DNA from: Rhodobacter huangdaonensis
GTDB taxonomy: Bacteria > Pseudomonadota > Alphaproteobacteria > Rhodobacterales > Rhodobacteraceae
Assembly: GCF_004022465.1 (NCBI RefSeq)
Contig: NZ_SAVA01000008.1
Location: 173,545 to 237,544 of the forward strand
DNA: 64,000 nt
Direction: 5' to 3'
Shown piece by piece: positions 47,065 to 55,282 of the stretch (positions are counted from its first letter, which is position 1; each line of letters starts with the position of its first letter). The notes beneath the pieces are model-generated. The model was not told where the DNA came from and did not search any database. It worked only from the letters and a program-made list of their open reading frames with translations. The position numbers were made by a program, and so were the translations under genes.

Positions 47065-48162
47065 ATGACCGAGCTGCCCCTGATCCTGCCCCCCGCCGAT
47101 CCGCGCCAGCGCCTGAAGGCGCGGGGCGCCGCGAGCCGGCCGGTCGGCCGGTTCGAGCCCTATGAGCGGCTGTGGGAGCCCGACGGCTGGGACCTGCCCG
47201 AGGACGAGGCGCTGTTGCGCACCGAGGTCAGCATCGAGCATCCGCGCACCATCATCACCCGCAACGACAGCCCCGACGTGCCCTTCGGGCGCTCGATCAA
47301 CCCCTATCGGGGCTGCGAGCACGGCTGCATCTACTGCTTCGCGCGGCCCTCGCATGGCTATCTCGGCCTGTCGGCGGGGCTCGATTTCGAGACCCGGCTG
47401 ATCGCCAAGCCCGACGCACCCGCGGTGCTCGGGCGCGAGCTGCGGCGCAAGGGCTATCAGGTGGCGCCGATCGCCATCGGCACCTCGACCGATCCCTATC
47501 AGCCGATCGAGGCGAAGATGGGGGTGATGCGCGGTGTGCTCGAGGTGCTTGACGCCTTCAACCATCCGGTGACGATCACCACCCGCGGCGCGGGCGTGCT
47601 GCGTGACCTCGATCTGATCGCCGGGATGGCGGAGCGGGGGCTCGTGCATGTGGGCATCAGCCTGACCACGCTCGACGAGGAGCTGGCGCGGAAGATGGAG
47701 CCGCGCGCGCCGGCGCCGCGCACCCGGCTGCGGATGATCCGCGAGCTGGCGCGGGCCGGGGTGCCGGTGCGGGTGATGGCGGCGCCGATCATCCCGGGGC
47801 TGACCGATCACGCGCTTGAGGCGATCCTGACCGAGGCGCGGCGGGCGGGGGCGCAGGCGGCGGCGATGATCCCGCTGCGCCTGCCCGACGAGGTGGCGCC
47901 GCTGTTCGCCGACTGGCTGCAGCGCCACTACCCGGCGCGGGCCGGGCGGGTGCTGAACGCGATCGCGGCCTTCCGCGGCGGGCGGCTGAACGATCCGCGT
48001 TTCGGCAGCCGGATGACCGGCGAGGGCACCGAGGCCGAGCTGCTGGCGCAGCGCTATGCGCTGTCGTGCCGCCGGCTTGGCCTCGACCGGCCGCTGCCGG
48101 TGCTCGATCTCAGCCGTTTCGCGCCGCCGCCGCGGGCGGGCGATCAGCTCGAGCTGTTCTAG
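47065..48162 (+). CDS. Radical SAM protein, PA0069 family
   Basis: 365 residues. 4Fe-4S ligands Cys-84, Cys-88, Cys-91 in INPYRGCEHGCIYCFARP, followed by GYLGLSAGLDFETRLIAKPDAP. The C-terminal half has RVMAAPIIPGLTDHALEAIL and a Gln/Leu/Glu-rich end DQLELF. It is the PA0069 family, related to spore photoproduct lyase SplB and of unproven reaction. The short reading was chosen since the upstream extension spans the LexA box. SOS control would point to a DNA-damage or nucleic-acid role. Confidence 0.9.
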   Translation: MTELPLILPPADPRQRLKARGAASRPVGRFEPYERLWEPDGWDLPEDEALLRTEVSIEHPRTIITRNDSPDVPFGRSINPYRGCEHGCIYCFARPSHGYLGLSAGLDFETRLIAKPDAPAVLGRELRRKGYQVAPIAIGTSTDPYQPIEAKMGVMRGVLEVLDAFNHPVTITTRGAGVLRDLDLIAGMAERGLVHVGISLTTLDEELARKMEPRAPAPRTRLRMIRELARAGVPVRVMAAPIIPGLTDHALEAILTEARRAGAQAAAMIPLRLPDEVAPLFADWLQRHYPARAGRVLNAIAAFRGGRLNDPRFGSRMTGEGTEAELLAQRYALSCRRLGLDRPLPVLDLSRFAPPPRAGDQLELF

Positions 48163-49115
48163 GCGCGGCGGGGGGCGGCGACCGGCTGCGCCGCGCCAAG
48201 CCGCGCGGTGATCTCGTCATGCGTCGGGCGCGCGTCGCGGGGCGTGGTTTCCAGCGCCGCGCGCATCGCGTCGAGATGCGCCGCCGTCAGCCCCGCACCG
48301 CCACCGATGATCCGCGCGCCGGCGTCGCGCGCGAGCCGGGCGAATTCCGCCATCCGGCGCGGATCGCTCTCGGTGCCATCCTCGGTCAGGTCGTCGGTCT
48401 GCGCATCGGCCTGGGCGATCAACGGGTGCTCGACCCCGGCCGCGCAGAGCGTGAGCAGCGTGTGCAAAAGCCGTGCCGGCCCCGGCCCCTCGGCGCCAAG
48501 GGCCTCGGGCTGTGGTGCCAGCGCGCCGGCCTGCGCCGCGAAGGGGGCGGGGGCGAGGCCCATCAGCGTGCGCCCGGCGGTGTCGAAGCGCATCGTGCCG
48601 CACCAGCCGAGTCCGGCGCGCTGCGCCGCCTCGGCCGCGGCCGCGAGTTCCTCGAGTGCGGCGAAGCCGCCGAGCCACAGCACGCTTGCGCCGCCCTCGC
48701 GCAGCGCCTCGGCCTGTTCGTGGAAGATCTCGACGGCAAGCGCGTGGCGCAGCGTGCCCATCGGCGCGAAGATCTCGCCCGTCGGCCCGATTGCGCCGGC
48801 GACGACCACCTGCCGGTCGGTGCGCTCGGCCGCCTCCTGCGCGATCTCGGCCGCGGTGCGGCTGAGCATGCCGGCGCGGGCCTGCGCGCCATAGGGGCGC
48901 AGCCGCGAGGCATTGGCACCGGCCGAGTTCGTGCGGATCAGATCCGCGCCCGCGTCGATCGCGGCCTTCGCCACCGCCTGCATCCGGGCGGGGGCGGCAA
49001 GGGCCGCGGGGGTGCCGCGTTCGAGCGCAAGCCCTGCGGGGCCGCGCTCGGGCAGGCCGTCGGTCAGCATCCAGTCGCGCGCGGCAAGCAGATGGGCGAG
49101 GGTCTCGGCAGGCAT
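48159..49115 (-). CDS. Homocysteine S-methyltransferase-like protein without zinc cysteines
   Basis: 318 residues with the TIM-barrel layout of betaine/homocysteine methyltransferases: DAGADLIRTNSAGANASRLRPYG, VAGAIGPTGEIFAPMGTL, EQAEALREGGASVLWLGGFAALEEL, WCGTMRFDTAGRTLMGLAP. However, the three zinc-binding cysteines are missing: the usual GGCCGTTPEH place reads GGGAGLTAAH, and no Cys is found where GANCG is expected. It may act on another substrate or be a non-catalytic partner. Convergent with the radical SAM gene (overlap by 4 bases). Start ATG MPAETLAHLL. Confidence 0.8.
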   Translation of the reverse strand: MPAETLAHLLAARDWMLTDGLPERGPAGLALERGTPAALAAPARMQAVAKAAIDAGADLIRTNSAGANASRLRPYGAQARAGMLSRTAAEIAQEAAERTDRQVVVAGAIGPTGEIFAPMGTLRHALAVEIFHEQAEALREGGASVLWLGGFAALEELAAAAEAAQRAGLGWCGTMRFDTAGRTLMGLAPAPFAAQAGALAPQPEALGAEGPGPARLLHTLLTLCAAGVEHPLIAQADAQTDDLTEDGTESDPRRMAEFARLARDAGARIIGGGAGLTAAHLDAMRAALETTPRDARPTHDEITARLGAAQPVAAPRRA

Positions 49116-49167
49116 GGCGTCACTTCCTGTGCGGCGCGGCGGCGGGCAGCTTGCGGGCGCGGATGTG

Positions 49168-49193
49168 AAAAACCCCCCGGCAGCACCGGAGGG
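49168..49193 (-). terminator. Terminator of the DUF1476 gene
   Basis: On the minus strand a stem of about 8 bp (CCCTCCGG with CCGGGGGG, one wobble pair) is followed by five to six T. It separates this gene from the methyltransferase homologue downstream. Confidence 0.65.
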
Positions 49194-49226
49194 CGTGTTT
49201 CGGGATCGGCGGGGCCTGGCCCCGGA

Positions 49227-49538
49227 TCAGCCCTCGGCGATCTGTTTGGCGGCGGCGTGCAGCGCTTCGGCAAGCTTGGCGCGGATCGCGGCCTCGTCGG
49301 CGCGCGGGCCGAGGTCGGCCACCAGCTTGCGGATCACGTCTTCCTTGCCGGCTTCGAAGAAATCGGCGGTGAGCAGCGAGGAGACGTAGGTGTCGGCCTC
49401 CTCATCCGCCTTGCCCATCAGTTCGGCGGCCCATTGCGCGACCATCTTCACCGCGCGTGCGCCCTCGCGAAACCGTTTGTCGGTGTCATGGGCGAACTTC
49501 GATTCATATGCCTGTTCGCGGTCGTCAAAGGTGGTCAT
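49227..49538 (-). CDS. ATPase inhibitor subunit zeta (DUF1476)
   Basis: 103 residues. MTTFDDREQAYESKFAHDTDKRFREGARAVKMVAQWAAELMG and the helical rest (YVSSLLTADFFEAGKEDVIRKLVADLG...) match DUF1476, whose Paracoccus member is the zeta inhibitor of F1-ATPase. Its N-terminus inserts into F1 and blocks ATP hydrolysis. The inhibitory N-terminal sequence is present. Start ATG with only a modest RBS. Known to be widespread in alphaproteobacteria. Confidence 0.9.
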   Translation of the reverse strand: MTTFDDREQAYESKFAHDTDKRFREGARAVKMVAQWAAELMGKADEEADTYVSSLLTADFFEAGKEDVIRKLVADLGPRADEAAIRAKLAEALHAAAKQIAEG

Positions 49539-49696
49539 GGCCGTGTCCCCCCGGGAAATTGGTTGCCCTTAAACTGACATATGCCCGCCTCGGCGGGGCA
49601 CTTCAAGGGTGCAGATCGGCGCAGAACGACCGCTAGCGCTAATGCTGCGGGCGCGAATGGCGGCTGGCAAATCGGCAGCGGCCACACGCCTTTGCC

Positions 49697-49725
49697 TTGC
49701 GGCGCCGCAAGCCTTGTCCTATAGG
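49697..49725 (+). promoter_or_regulatory. Candidate purC promoter
   Basis: TTGCGG, 17 bases, TATAGG, 88 bases before the start codon. The same -35 hexamer and spacing occur at the rRNA promoter at the right end of the window. A degenerate AGCGCT palindrome (CCGCTAGCGCTAAT, 49630-49643) lies just upstream. Confidence 0.5.
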
Positions 49726-49813
49726 GGCGAAAAGGGCCCTGCGCCCGTTTGCCCGGTGCGGGCCCAGGGGAGCTGCCCCCCGGGCAGCCGGGCCGCAGAA
49801 GGAACCATTGCCC

Positions 49814-50575
49814 ATGTCACCGCGCCGCAAGAAGATCTACGAAGGCAAGGCGAAGATCCTGTACGAAGGCCCGGAGCCCGGCACGCTCGTCCAGTATTTC
49901 AAGGATGACGCGACCGCCTTCAACGCGCAGAAGAAGGCGACGATCGAAGGCAAGGGCGTGCTGAACAACCGCCTGTGCGAATTCTTCATGAACGGGCTGA
50001 CCAACGTCGGCATCCCGAACCACTTCATCCGCCGCCTGAATATGCGCGAGCAGCTGATCCGCCAGGTCGAGATCATCCCGCTCGAGGTGATCGTGCGCAA
50101 CTTCGCCGCCGGCTCGATCGCGAAACGTCTGGGCATGGAAGAGGGCACCGCCCTGCCGCGCCCGATCGTCGAATACAGCTACAAGAACGACGCGCTCGGC
50201 GATCCGCTGGTGCCCGAGGAATACATCGTCGCCTTCGGCTGGGCGAACCAGCAGGATCTGGACGACATCGTGTCGCTGGCGCTGCGGGTGAACGATTTCC
50301 TCGCCGGCGTGTTCTTCGGCGTCGGCATCAAGCTCGTCGATTTCAAGATCGAGATCGGCCGGGTCTGGGATGGCGATTTCATGCGCCTGATCGTTGCCGA
50401 CGAGATCTCGCCCGACAGCTGCCGGCTGTGGGACATGAAGACCGGCGCGCATCTCGACAAGGACGTGTTCCGCCGCGATCTGGGCAGCCTGACGGATGCC
50501 TATACCGAGGTGGCGAAGCGTCTCGGCGTGCTGCCGACCAATCCCGAGCCGATGAAGCCCACCCTGATCAACTGA
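49814..50575 (+). CDS. purC: SAICAR synthetase
   Basis: 253 residues; joins aspartate to CAIR in purine synthesis. Begins RRKKIYEGKAKILYEGPEPGTLVQYFKDDATAFN, then IIPLEVIVRNFAAGSIAKRLGMEEG, KLVDFKIEIGRVWDGDFMRLIVADEISPDSCRLWD (metal-binding Asp/Glu run) and GDSCR-like DEISPDSCR. Start ATG after GAAGGAACC. Heads purC-purS-purQ, with 12- and 66-base gaps. Confidence 0.97.
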   Translation: MSPRRKKIYEGKAKILYEGPEPGTLVQYFKDDATAFNAQKKATIEGKGVLNNRLCEFFMNGLTNVGIPNHFIRRLNMREQLIRQVEIIPLEVIVRNFAAGSIAKRLGMEEGTALPRPIVEYSYKNDALGDPLVPEEYIVAFGWANQQDLDDIVSLALRVNDFLAGVFFGVGIKLVDFKIEIGRVWDGDFMRLIVADEISPDSCRLWDMKTGAHLDKDVFRRDLGSLTDAYTEVAKRLGVLPTNPEPMKPTLIN

Positions 50576-50587
50576 GGAGCGCCCGCG

Positions 50588-50827
50588 ATGAAGGCCCGTG
50601 TTCATGTCATGCTGAAGGATGGGGTGCTCGACCCGCAGGGCGAGGCCGTGCGCGCCGCGCTTGGCCACATGGGCTTCTCGGGCGTCGAGGCCGTGCGCCA
50701 GGGCAAGGTGATCGAGCTTGATCTCGCCGCGACCGACAAGGCCGCGGCGGAGGCCGAGGTCAAGGCGATGTGCGAGAAGCTGCTCGCCAACACCGTGATC
50801 GAGAAATACACCGTCGAGATCGCCTGA
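50588..50827 (+). CDS. purS: FGAM synthase subunit PurS
   Basis: 79 residues, the small dimeric subunit that bridges PurQ and PurL in formylglycinamidine ribonucleotide synthesis. MKARVHVMLKDGVLDPQGEAVRAALGHMGFSGVEAVRQGKVIELDL is typical, with the CEKLLANTVIEKYTVEI end. Starts after GAGGAGCGCCC. PurL is not in the window; in these bacteria it lies elsewhere. Confidence 0.94.
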   Translation: MKARVHVMLKDGVLDPQGEAVRAALGHMGFSGVEAVRQGKVIELDLAATDKAAAEAEVKAMCEKLLANTVIEKYTVEIA

Positions 50828-50832
50828 GGGCG

Positions 50833-50880
50833 CCGGGGCTCTGCCCCGGACCCCGAGGTATTTGCGCCAAGAAGAAGCTA
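50833..50880. repeat. Dispersed intergenic repeat, copy D (purS-purQ gap)
   Basis: A GGGGCTCTGCCCC hairpin is followed by GGACCCCGAGGTATTTGCG and CCAAGAAGAAGC, a one-armed member of the repeat family, placed inside an operon rather than at its end. Confidence 0.55.
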
Positions 50881-50893
50881 GGGAGCCCCTGAG

Positions 50894-51562
50894 ATGAAAG
50901 CCGCCGTCATCACCTTCCCCGGGTCGAACTGCGACCGCGACCTCTATGACGCCTTCGCGAAGGCAGGCGACGAGGTGGTGAAGGTCTGGCACAAGGAGAC
51001 CGAGCTGCCGGCGGGCATCGACGTCATCGGCATTCCGGGCGGCTTTTCCTTTGGTGACTATCTGCGCTGCGGCGCGATCGCCTCGCGCTCGCCGATCGGC
51101 CAGGCCGTGGTCGATTTCGCGCAGCGTGGCGGCTACGTGCTGGGCGTGTGCAACGGCTTCCAGGTGCTGACCGAGATGGGGCTGCTGCCGGGCGCGCTGA
51201 TGCGCAACGCGGGGCTCAAATTCATCTCGAAGCCCGTCGCGCTGACGGTGACGACCACCGACAGCGCCTTCACCTCGGGCTATGGCCCGGGGCAGGAGAT
51301 CGTGATCCCGATCGCGCATGCCGAGGGCAATTACCAGATCGACGCCGAGGGGCTGAAGCAGCTTCGGGGCGAGGATCGCGTCGCCTTCCGCTATGTGGAA
51401 AACCCGAATGGCGCGACCGACGACATCGCCGGCGTGCTGAGCGCCAACCGCCGGGTGCTGGGCATGATGCCGCATCCCGAGCGGGTGGTGGAGCCCGCGC
51501 AGGGCGGCACCGACGGGGCGGCGCTTTTCCGCGCGTTGAGCTCGGTGATGGCGCTGGCGTGA
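50894..51562 (+). CDS. purQ: FGAM synthase glutaminase subunit PurQ
   Basis: 222 residues. Class I amidotransferase domain supplying ammonia to PurL: MKAAVITFPGSNCDRDLYDAFAKAG, GGFSFGDYLRCGAIAS, catalytic Cys in VLGVCNGFQVLTEMGLLPGAL, His/Glu in MMPHPERVVEP. RBS AGGGAGCCCCTGAG. Third gene of the purC-purS-purQ unit, with the repeat element ahead. Confidence 0.96.
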   Translation: MKAAVITFPGSNCDRDLYDAFAKAGDEVVKVWHKETELPAGIDVIGIPGGFSFGDYLRCGAIASRSPIGQAVVDFAQRGGYVLGVCNGFQVLTEMGLLPGALMRNAGLKFISKPVALTVTTTDSAFTSGYGPGQEIVIPIAHAEGNYQIDAEGLKQLRGEDRVAFRYVENPNGATDDIAGVLSANRRVLGMMPHPERVVEPAQGGTDGAALFRALSSVMALA

Positions 51563-51608
51563 TCGCCGCCGCCTTGTTGGTCCGGCGCCTTCGGCCTAGA
51601 TTGGCGCC

Positions 51609-53405
51609 ATGCCCGCAAGACGCATGACCACAGATCAGACGAGCCTTTCCGAGCCCGAGCGGCGCGGTCGGCGGCGCGTGTTTGGGCGGATTGCCGGGGC
51701 CGGGGTCGTCGCTGTCGCGGTGGCGGTGATCTGGTCCACCAACGCCTGGCTGACCGAGCGGTTCACCGAGACGACGCGGGTGCGCACCGAACTGCGGCTG
51801 GCGCTTTACTCCGGCAACATCCTCTCTGAGCTGCAGCGCACCTCGGTGGTGCCGCTTCTGCTTGCCCGCGATCCGGTGCTGACCAATGCCCTCGAGACCG
51901 GGGATTTCTCGAAAAGCTCGGCGCAGCTGATCTCGGCGCGCGAGGATATCGCCGCGGCCTCGATCCGGCTTCTCGACATGGACGGGCGGGTGGTGGCGGC
52001 GACGAACCGCAACCTTCTGGGCACCTCCTATGCGAGCGAGCCGTTCTTCGTCGAGGCGCAACGCTCGCGCGAGACGATCTTCACCGCCGCCTCGGGGGCG
52101 ACCGGGGCGACGGAATTCGACTATTCCCGCGCCCTTGTCGCCGATGGCCGGGCGATCGGGGTGATCGTCGTCGAGGCGGAACTGTCGAAGTTCGAACGCT
52201 CCTGGGCGGGGATCTCGGATGCGGTCGCGGTGACCGACAGCGAGGGCCGGATCATCCTGACGACCGAGCCGAAATGGCGCGGGCTGACGGTGGCCGAGGC
52301 GCTGTCGGCGCGCTCTGCCCCGACCGCGATCGAGCGCGCGCTGCAGGTCACGGCCGACTGGGCGAACGAGCCGCCCGACGCCTATCTGAGGGGGCAGGCG
52401 GTGATGCGCACCGAGACCCGCATCCCCTTCCGCGGCTGGCGGATGATCGCCTTCACCAGTTATGAATCGGTGCGCGAGAAGGTGAATGCCGTCCTCGCGA
52501 TGGAGATCATGGGCTTTGCCATCCTGCTCGCCGCCGGGTTTTACGTGCTGTCGCGGCGGGCGCGGGTGCAATCGCTCGCCTATCGCCGCGAATCGGCCGA
52601 TCTGCGGGCGCTGAACGCACGGCTCAGCCGCGAGATCGCCGAGCGCGAGAAGGTGCAGAAGGATCTGGCCGTCGCCGAGCAGACGCTGGCGCAATCCTCG
52701 AAGCTCGCGGCGCTTGGCGAGATGTCGGCCGCAGTGAGCCACGAGCTGAACCAGCCGCTTGCCGCGATGAAGACCTATCTCGCCGGCGCGCGGCTGCTGT
52801 TGCAGCGCGCCCGGACCGAGGAGGCACTGAGCTCGTTCCAGCGCATCGACGATCTGATCGAGCGGATGGGGGCGATCACCCGGCAGCTGAAATCCTATGC
52901 GCGCAAGGGCGGCGAGGCCTTCGAGCCGGTCGATCTGCGCGCCGCGATCAGCTCGGCGCTGGCGATGATGGAGCCGCAGCTGAAGGCGCGCACGGTGCGC
53001 ATCACCCGGGTGTTGCCGCGCGAGCCGGTGATGGTGATGGCCGACCGGATCCGGCTCGAGCAGGTGATCATCAACCTTTTGCGCAACGCGCTTGACGCGA
53101 CCAAGGGGCGGGCGGAGCCGGCGATCGAGCTGATCCTCGCCACCGGCGAGACCGCGGTGCTGGGCGTGCGCGACAACGGGCCCGGGATCTCGGATCTGCA
53201 AAAGCTGTTCGAGCCGTTCTGGACGACGAAGAAACCGGGGGAGGGGACGGGGCTGGGGCTCGCGATTTCCTCCTCCATCGTCAGCGATTTCGGCGGTCGG
53301 CTGACCGCACATAATGCCGAGGAAGGGGGCGCGGTCTTCGAGATGCAGCTGCCGCTGATCTCGGAGGACACGACAGCGCCCAGGGGCGCAAAGGCAGCGG
53401 AGTAG
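51609..53405 (+). CDS. dctB: C4-dicarboxylate-type sensor histidine kinase (DctB-like)
   Basis: 598 residues. N-terminal membrane helix (VFGRIAGAGVVAVAVAVIWS), a periplasmic double PDC/Cache sensor region up to about residue 300, a second helix (AVLAMEIMGFAILLAAGFYVLS), a coiled-coil (LRALNARLSREIAEREKVQKDLAVAEQTL) and the kinase core. H-box His-378 in SHELNQPLAAMKTYL; N box VIINLLRNALDA; G boxes DNGPGI and GTGLGLAISSSIV. Typical of DctB, which senses succinate or malate. Followed three bases on by the regulator. Confidence 0.93.
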   Translation: MPARRMTTDQTSLSEPERRGRRRVFGRIAGAGVVAVAVAVIWSTNAWLTERFTETTRVRTELRLALYSGNILSELQRTSVVPLLLARDPVLTNALETGDFSKSSAQLISAREDIAAASIRLLDMDGRVVAATNRNLLGTSYASEPFFVEAQRSRETIFTAASGATGATEFDYSRALVADGRAIGVIVVEAELSKFERSWAGISDAVAVTDSEGRIILTTEPKWRGLTVAEALSARSAPTAIERALQVTADWANEPPDAYLRGQAVMRTETRIPFRGWRMIAFTSYESVREKVNAVLAMEIMGFAILLAAGFYVLSRRARVQSLAYRRESADLRALNARLSREIAEREKVQKDLAVAEQTLAQSSKLAALGEMSAAVSHELNQPLAAMKTYLAGARLLLQRARTEEALSSFQRIDDLIERMGAITRQLKSYARKGGEAFEPVDLRAAISSALAMMEPQLKARTVRITRVLPREPVMVMADRIRLEQVIINLLRNALDATKGRAEPAIELILATGETAVLGVRDNGPGISDLQKLFEPFWTTKKPGEGTGLGLAISSSIVSDFGGRLTAHNAEEGGAVFEMQLPLISEDTTAPRGAKAAE

Positions 53406-53408
53406 CAC

Positions 53409-54740
53409 ATGGCACGGATGATGAAGGTGGCGATCGTCGACGACGAGGAAGACATGCGCCAGTCGGTGAGCCAGTGGCTGGCGCTCTCGGGTTTCGACAC
53501 GGAGACCTATGCGAGCGCCGAGGAGGCGCTGAAGGTGATCGGCACCGACTGGCCGGGGGTGGTGATCTCCGACATCCGGATGCCGGGGATGGACGGGATG
53601 GCGTTTCTGAAACGCCTGATGGGGCTCGATTCCGGGTTGCCGGTGATCATGATCACCGGCCATGGCGACGTGCCGATGGCGGTCGAGGCGATGCGCCTTG
53701 GCGCGATGGACTTCATGGAAAAGCCCTTCAACCCCGACCGGATGACCGAGCTGGCGAAGCGCGCGACGCAGGCGCGGCGGATGACGCTCGACAACCGCGC
53801 GCTGCGCCGCGACCTCGCCGAGGGGGCGCAGGTGATGGGCAAGCTGATCGGCACCTCGGCGGCGATGGAGCGGCTGCGCGAGGATATCCTCGATCTCAGC
53901 CAGGCCGACGGCCACGTGCTGATCGACGGCGAGACCGGCACCGGCAAGTCGCTGGTGGCGCTCGCGCTCCACGCGACCGGCCCGCGTGCCGGCAAGAAAT
54001 TCGTCGTGGTCAGCTGCGCCGCCTATGCCGAGGAAGCGCTCAGCGCCAAGCTCTTCGGCCCGGTCGAGGAGGGCGGCTCGCTGCCGCTCGTCGAGGAGGC
54101 GCGCGGCGGCACGCTGGTGCTCGAGGATGTCGAGGCGCTGAGCCAGTCGCTGCAGGCGCGTCTGCTGACCTTCATCAACGAGCAGGGCACGCCGGCCGAG
54201 ACCCGCATTCTTGCCGTGTGCAACGCCCATGGCGAGGGCCGCACGCTCGAGGACGCGCTGCGCCCCGACCTTTACTTCCGCCTCGCCGCGCACAAGATCA
54301 CCCTGCCGCCGCTGCGCGCGCGCGGCGAGGATATCCTGACCATCTTCACCCGCATGGCCGAACAATTCGCCGAGGAATACGGCTGCGACGCGCCCGAGGT
54401 CTCGGCGCAGGAGGCGGCACAGCTCTTGCAGGCGCCCTGGCCCGGCAACGTGCGTCAGCTGATCAATGTGGCCGAGCGCGCCGTGCTGCAGGCGCGCCGC
54501 GGCTCGGGCTCGATCGCCTCGCTGCTGATGGCCGACAACGAAGAGGCCGGCCCGGCGATGACCACCGAGGGCAAGCCGCTGAAGGAATATGTCGAGAACT
54601 TCGAGAAGATGCTGATCGACAACACGATGCGCCGGCACAAGGGGGCGATCTCGGCGGTGATGGACGAGCTGTGCCTGCCGCGCCGTACGCTGAACGAGAA
54701 GATGGCGAAATACGGCCTGACCCGGCAGGACTACATCTGA
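53409..54740 (+). CDS. dctD: DctD-like response regulator with AAA+ domain lacking GAFTGA
   Basis: 443 residues. Receiver domain with Asp-11/Asp-12, phospho-site Asp-55 and Lys in MEKPFN; AAA+ domain with Walker A GETGTGKS at 174-181; Fis-type C-terminus with LCLPRRTLNEKMAKYGL. The GAFTGA loop, essential for opening sigma-54 promoters, is replaced: after KLFG (214-217) comes PVEEGGSLPLVEEARGG. Walker B reads LVLEDV instead of LFLDEI. So it probably acts without sigma-54, as NtrC of Rhodobacter capsulatus does. No dctA or dctPQM target lies nearby. Confidence 0.9.
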   Translation: MARMMKVAIVDDEEDMRQSVSQWLALSGFDTETYASAEEALKVIGTDWPGVVISDIRMPGMDGMAFLKRLMGLDSGLPVIMITGHGDVPMAVEAMRLGAMDFMEKPFNPDRMTELAKRATQARRMTLDNRALRRDLAEGAQVMGKLIGTSAAMERLREDILDLSQADGHVLIDGETGTGKSLVALALHATGPRAGKKFVVVSCAAYAEEALSAKLFGPVEEGGSLPLVEEARGGTLVLEDVEALSQSLQARLLTFINEQGTPAETRILAVCNAHGEGRTLEDALRPDLYFRLAAHKITLPPLRARGEDILTIFTRMAEQFAEEYGCDAPEVSAQEAAQLLQAPWPGNVRQLINVAERAVLQARRGSGSIASLLMADNEEAGPAMTTEGKPLKEYVENFEKMLIDNTMRRHKGAISAVMDELCLPRRTLNEKMAKYGLTRQDYI

Positions 54741-54773
54741 GGGGCAGGCGCGGCCCACGGTCCGCGCCGCCCC
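54741..54773 (+). terminator. Hairpin after dctD
   Basis: Long GC stem (GGGGC and GGCGCGG against CCGCGCC and GCCCC, with a bulge), starting right after the dctD stop. No T run; a second GC hairpin of the repeat family follows at 54822-54838. Confidence 0.55.
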
Positions 54774-54840
54774 TTCCACTTCCAATTGCTCCAAATATCC
54801 CGGGGGTGAGGGCGCAGCCCGAGGGGGCAGCGCCCCCTTG
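54773..54840. repeat. Dispersed intergenic repeat, copy E
   Basis: CTTCCACTTCCAATTGCTCC and AAATATCCCGGGGGTG, then a hairpin AGGGGGC-AGC-GCCCCCT. It is the reverse-complement orientation of the arm in copy A and matches the right arm of copy F. Confidence 0.65.
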
Positions 54841-55282
54841 CGCGGCAACCGCTGCGCTCCGGCCTTCCCGCTTCGCGCCCGCCGCGACGAAAAAGCGATT
54901 GTCATTGCCGCGGCCGCGCGGCTATTGTCGTTTTATGTCGGCGGGACGCTGCCTCTTGGCGTTTCGTCCACGGATTTCGCTGATTTCGGGGCCAGGAAGT
55001 GCGCGATGGCGCCTTCGCGCCCGGATCAACCGATTGGCCGAAAGGCCGCTCTCTTGCCCCCAAGGCCTTGATCCGCGGGGGTTTCAATTGGGTGACGGGG
55101 CCTCCCCCGCACTTGGGAAAGAACCGCGATGATGCGTGGACAGGATGGGCTGGTGATGACGGGCGGGCCTTTGGCCGCCGCCGCCGGCGTGTCGGTCCCC
55201 GTGCTCGCCTCAACGAAAAACCATGTCCGCGCCGCCTCTCCCCCCGGGGAGGGGCGGCCGCGGGTGTGGGGAAACTGGATTC
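54841..55282 (+). promoter_or_regulatory. rne leader region (no gene)
   Basis: No supported gene in about 440 bases. A candidate promoter TTGTCA, 18 bases, TATTGT lies at 54899-54928, which would give a 5' leader of some 350 nt, in line with RNase E mRNAs whose long leader mediates self-control. A 12-bp hairpin (CCGCCTCTCCCC with GGGGAGGGGCGG) stands at 55232-55257, 25 bases before the start codon. Confidence 0.45.

Noticed and set aside
49630..49643. Third CceR-like operator before purC
   Set aside because: Only the AGCGCTAA part is kept; the left arm does not match and purine genes are not expected in that regulon.
51270..54905. 1211-codon open frame opposite dctB and dctD
   Set aside because: Antisense shadow of both genes; rich in Arg, His and Gly with no domain.
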